Shown: positions 5,583 to 6,219 of the stretch, one piece after another
How positions within the stretch are numbered: position 1 is the first letter of the stretch
How the letters are laid out: every line of letters starts with the position of its first letter
Assembly: GCA_949448405.1 (NCBI GenBank)
Contig: CASTFX010000075.1
Span: 1-6,219, forward strand
Reading direction: 5' to 3'
DNA length: 6,219 nt
DNA from: an uncultured Clostridia bacterium
Lineage (GTDB): Bacteria; Bacillota; Clostridia; TANB77; CAG-508
Notes under the pieces: generated by a model
Told to the model about the DNA's origin: nothing
What the model saw: the letters and a program-made list of their open reading frames with translations, nothing else
Database searches by the model: none
Made by a program: the position numbers and the translations under genes

Positions 5583-6200
5583 ATGGAAGACGAAAGAGAA
5601 CAAGAGGTAGATACTCAAACTATTACAGGTAATGCTCAAGATAATCAAGAGCAAAAAACTGAAAACAAAAATGAGGAAAAGAAAGTTAAAAAGTCAGTAG
5701 CTCAAAAAGGAGAAAACGGCGAAATAATTTTCAAAAATCAAGACGAGTTAGACGGATTTATTAATAGAATGTATGCAAAAGGTGCTAAAAAAGCTGAACA
5801 AGAGCAAAATTCTAAACAAATCCAAGAAACTCAAAGTAAGCAAGAAGAACAAGGACAAGAAGAATCAACAGAAACTGTTCAAACAGACTATACAGACAAA
5901 ATTGCACTTGCTATGGCCAAAGCAGGAGTTGATGTCCAAAAAGTTGAAAGAGCAGCGCGATTGGTTGATATGTCAAAAGTTTTAGAAAATGGAGTTGTAG
6001 ACTCTAAAAAACTTGAAGACGAAATCAATGCAGTAATTGCAGAATTTCCAGAATTAAAAAACACCAAGCAAGAAGAAAAAGAAGAAAAAGGCTTCAAATT
6101 TGGTGCAACAGAAGGAAATTCAAACACAAATCAAACACAAAAAAGACCTGTGCCACAAAAGAAATGGAACAGGTTTAATTCATTTTTTCTTACCTCCTAA
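5583..6200 (+). CDS. Phage capsid scaffolding protein
   Basis: Scaffold proteins guide major capsid subunits into a procapsid and are then removed. This one is 205 aa from ATG 5583, preceded by GGAGG (5571-5575) at seven bases. The N-terminal third is disordered and E/Q/K-rich. IIFKNQDELDGFINRMY (residues 48-64) is the typical scaffold start motif. Residues about 104-160 form a helical domain (KIALAMAKAGVDVQKVERAA, then LVDMSKVLENG and EFPELK), and residues 171-175 read FKFGA before an N/Q/T-rich spacer and a basic KKWNRFN, the expected capsid-binding tail. The last six residues, SFFLTS, are hydrophobic and unlike the rest; they lie inside the inverted repeat at the right edge. Isoleucine codons here are mostly ATT/ATC, unlike the ATA preference upstream. 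The family is recognised from memory of its sequence pattern and from its place before the expected major capsid gene. Confidence 0.85.
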   Translation: MEDEREQEVDTQTITGNAQDNQEQKTENKNEEKKVKKSVAQKGENGEIIFKNQDELDGFINRMYAKGAKKAEQEQNSKQIQETQSKQEEQGQEESTETVQTDYTDKIALAMAKAGVDVQKVERAARLVDMSKVLENGVVDSKKLEDEINAVIAEFPELKNTKQEEKEEKGFKFGATEGNSNTNQTQKRPVPQKKWNRFNSFFLTS

Positions 6201-6219
6201 AATGAAATAAACCAGTTAC
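6166..6219 (+). repeat. Imperfect 21-bp inverted repeat at the scaffold 3' end, loop shows ACCTCCT
   Basis: Positions 6166-6186 pair with 6199-6219 at 18 of 21 sites; the mismatches are 6167/6218, 6171/6214 and 6178/6207. The 12-base loop (6187-6198) is TTCTTACCTCCT, which contains the 16S rRNA anti-Shine-Dalgarno sequence. The left arm encodes the end of the scaffold gene. The right arm runs to the window edge, so the stem may be longer. It could be an mRNA hairpin controlling the next gene, part of a terminator whose T run lies outside, or the end of a mobile element. No T run is visible inside the window. Confidence 0.7.

Noticed and set aside
5773..5985. 70-codon + strand frame inside the scaffold gene
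   Set aside because: It is a lysine-rich shadow of the E/Q/K-rich scaffold coding sequence with no independent start signal.
6181..6198. Minus-strand AGGAGGT followed by ATG in the hairpin loop
   Set aside because: The frame is ATG AAT TAA, two residues only, so no gene starts there in spite of the good Shine-Dalgarno.
6180..6210. Programmed frameshift at the T-run ending the scaffold gene
   Set aside because: The -1 frame stops at TGA 6203-6205 and the +1 frame at TAA 6208-6210, so a shift would add only a few residues.

Overview
The window is the head-morphogenesis segment of a tailed (siphovirus-type) phage or prophage from a low-GC Firmicute, most likely a clostridial host. The grounds are the very AT-rich sequence, strong purine-rich ribosome binding sites, AGA-dominated arginine usage and a recognisable SPP1/clostridial gene order, all on the + strand. 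Nothing in the window says whether the element is integrated or free, and no integrase, lysis or tail gene is present.

Layout. Positions 1-459 hold the tail of an upstream gene and two small overlapping genes of unknown function, a 47-aa membrane peptide and a 90-aa helical, basic protein. Next come the packaging genes: terminase small subunit (498-860, GTG start), overlapped by 8 bases by terminase large subunit (ATG at 853 to 2217). Then comes an SPP1 gp6-like portal (2219-3681) and a minor capsid protein (3693-5186) with a C-terminal ADP-ribosyltransferase domain. A 71-aa gene overlaps the end of the minor capsid gene. A 188-base non-coding stretch (5395-5582) carries terminator, tRNA-Trp(CCA), terminator. 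The scaffold gene (5583-6200) follows and ends inside a long imperfect inverted repeat that runs to the window edge. The major capsid gene is expected just outside.

The genes form a packaging and procapsid pathway. The terminase cuts DNA and pumps it through the portal into a shell built on the scaffold, and the minor capsid protein joins the head interior or neck and may deliver its ADP-ribosyltransferase to the next host.

The strongest oddity is in the portal gene. Its conserved N-terminal region is split over three reading frames, and two +1 shifts 40 bases apart rebuild a 486-aa portal. At both junctions the zero-frame codon is CGG, and I find CGG used as an in-frame codon nowhere else in the window. 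This could be recoding at a rare or unassigned codon, pseudogenisation, or sequence error; it is cheap to check. Other points of interest are the tRNA enclosed by two terminators inside a structural operon, the ADP-ribosyltransferase with its small overlapping partner gene, and an inverted repeat whose loop shows an anti-Shine-Dalgarno sequence just before the expected capsid gene.
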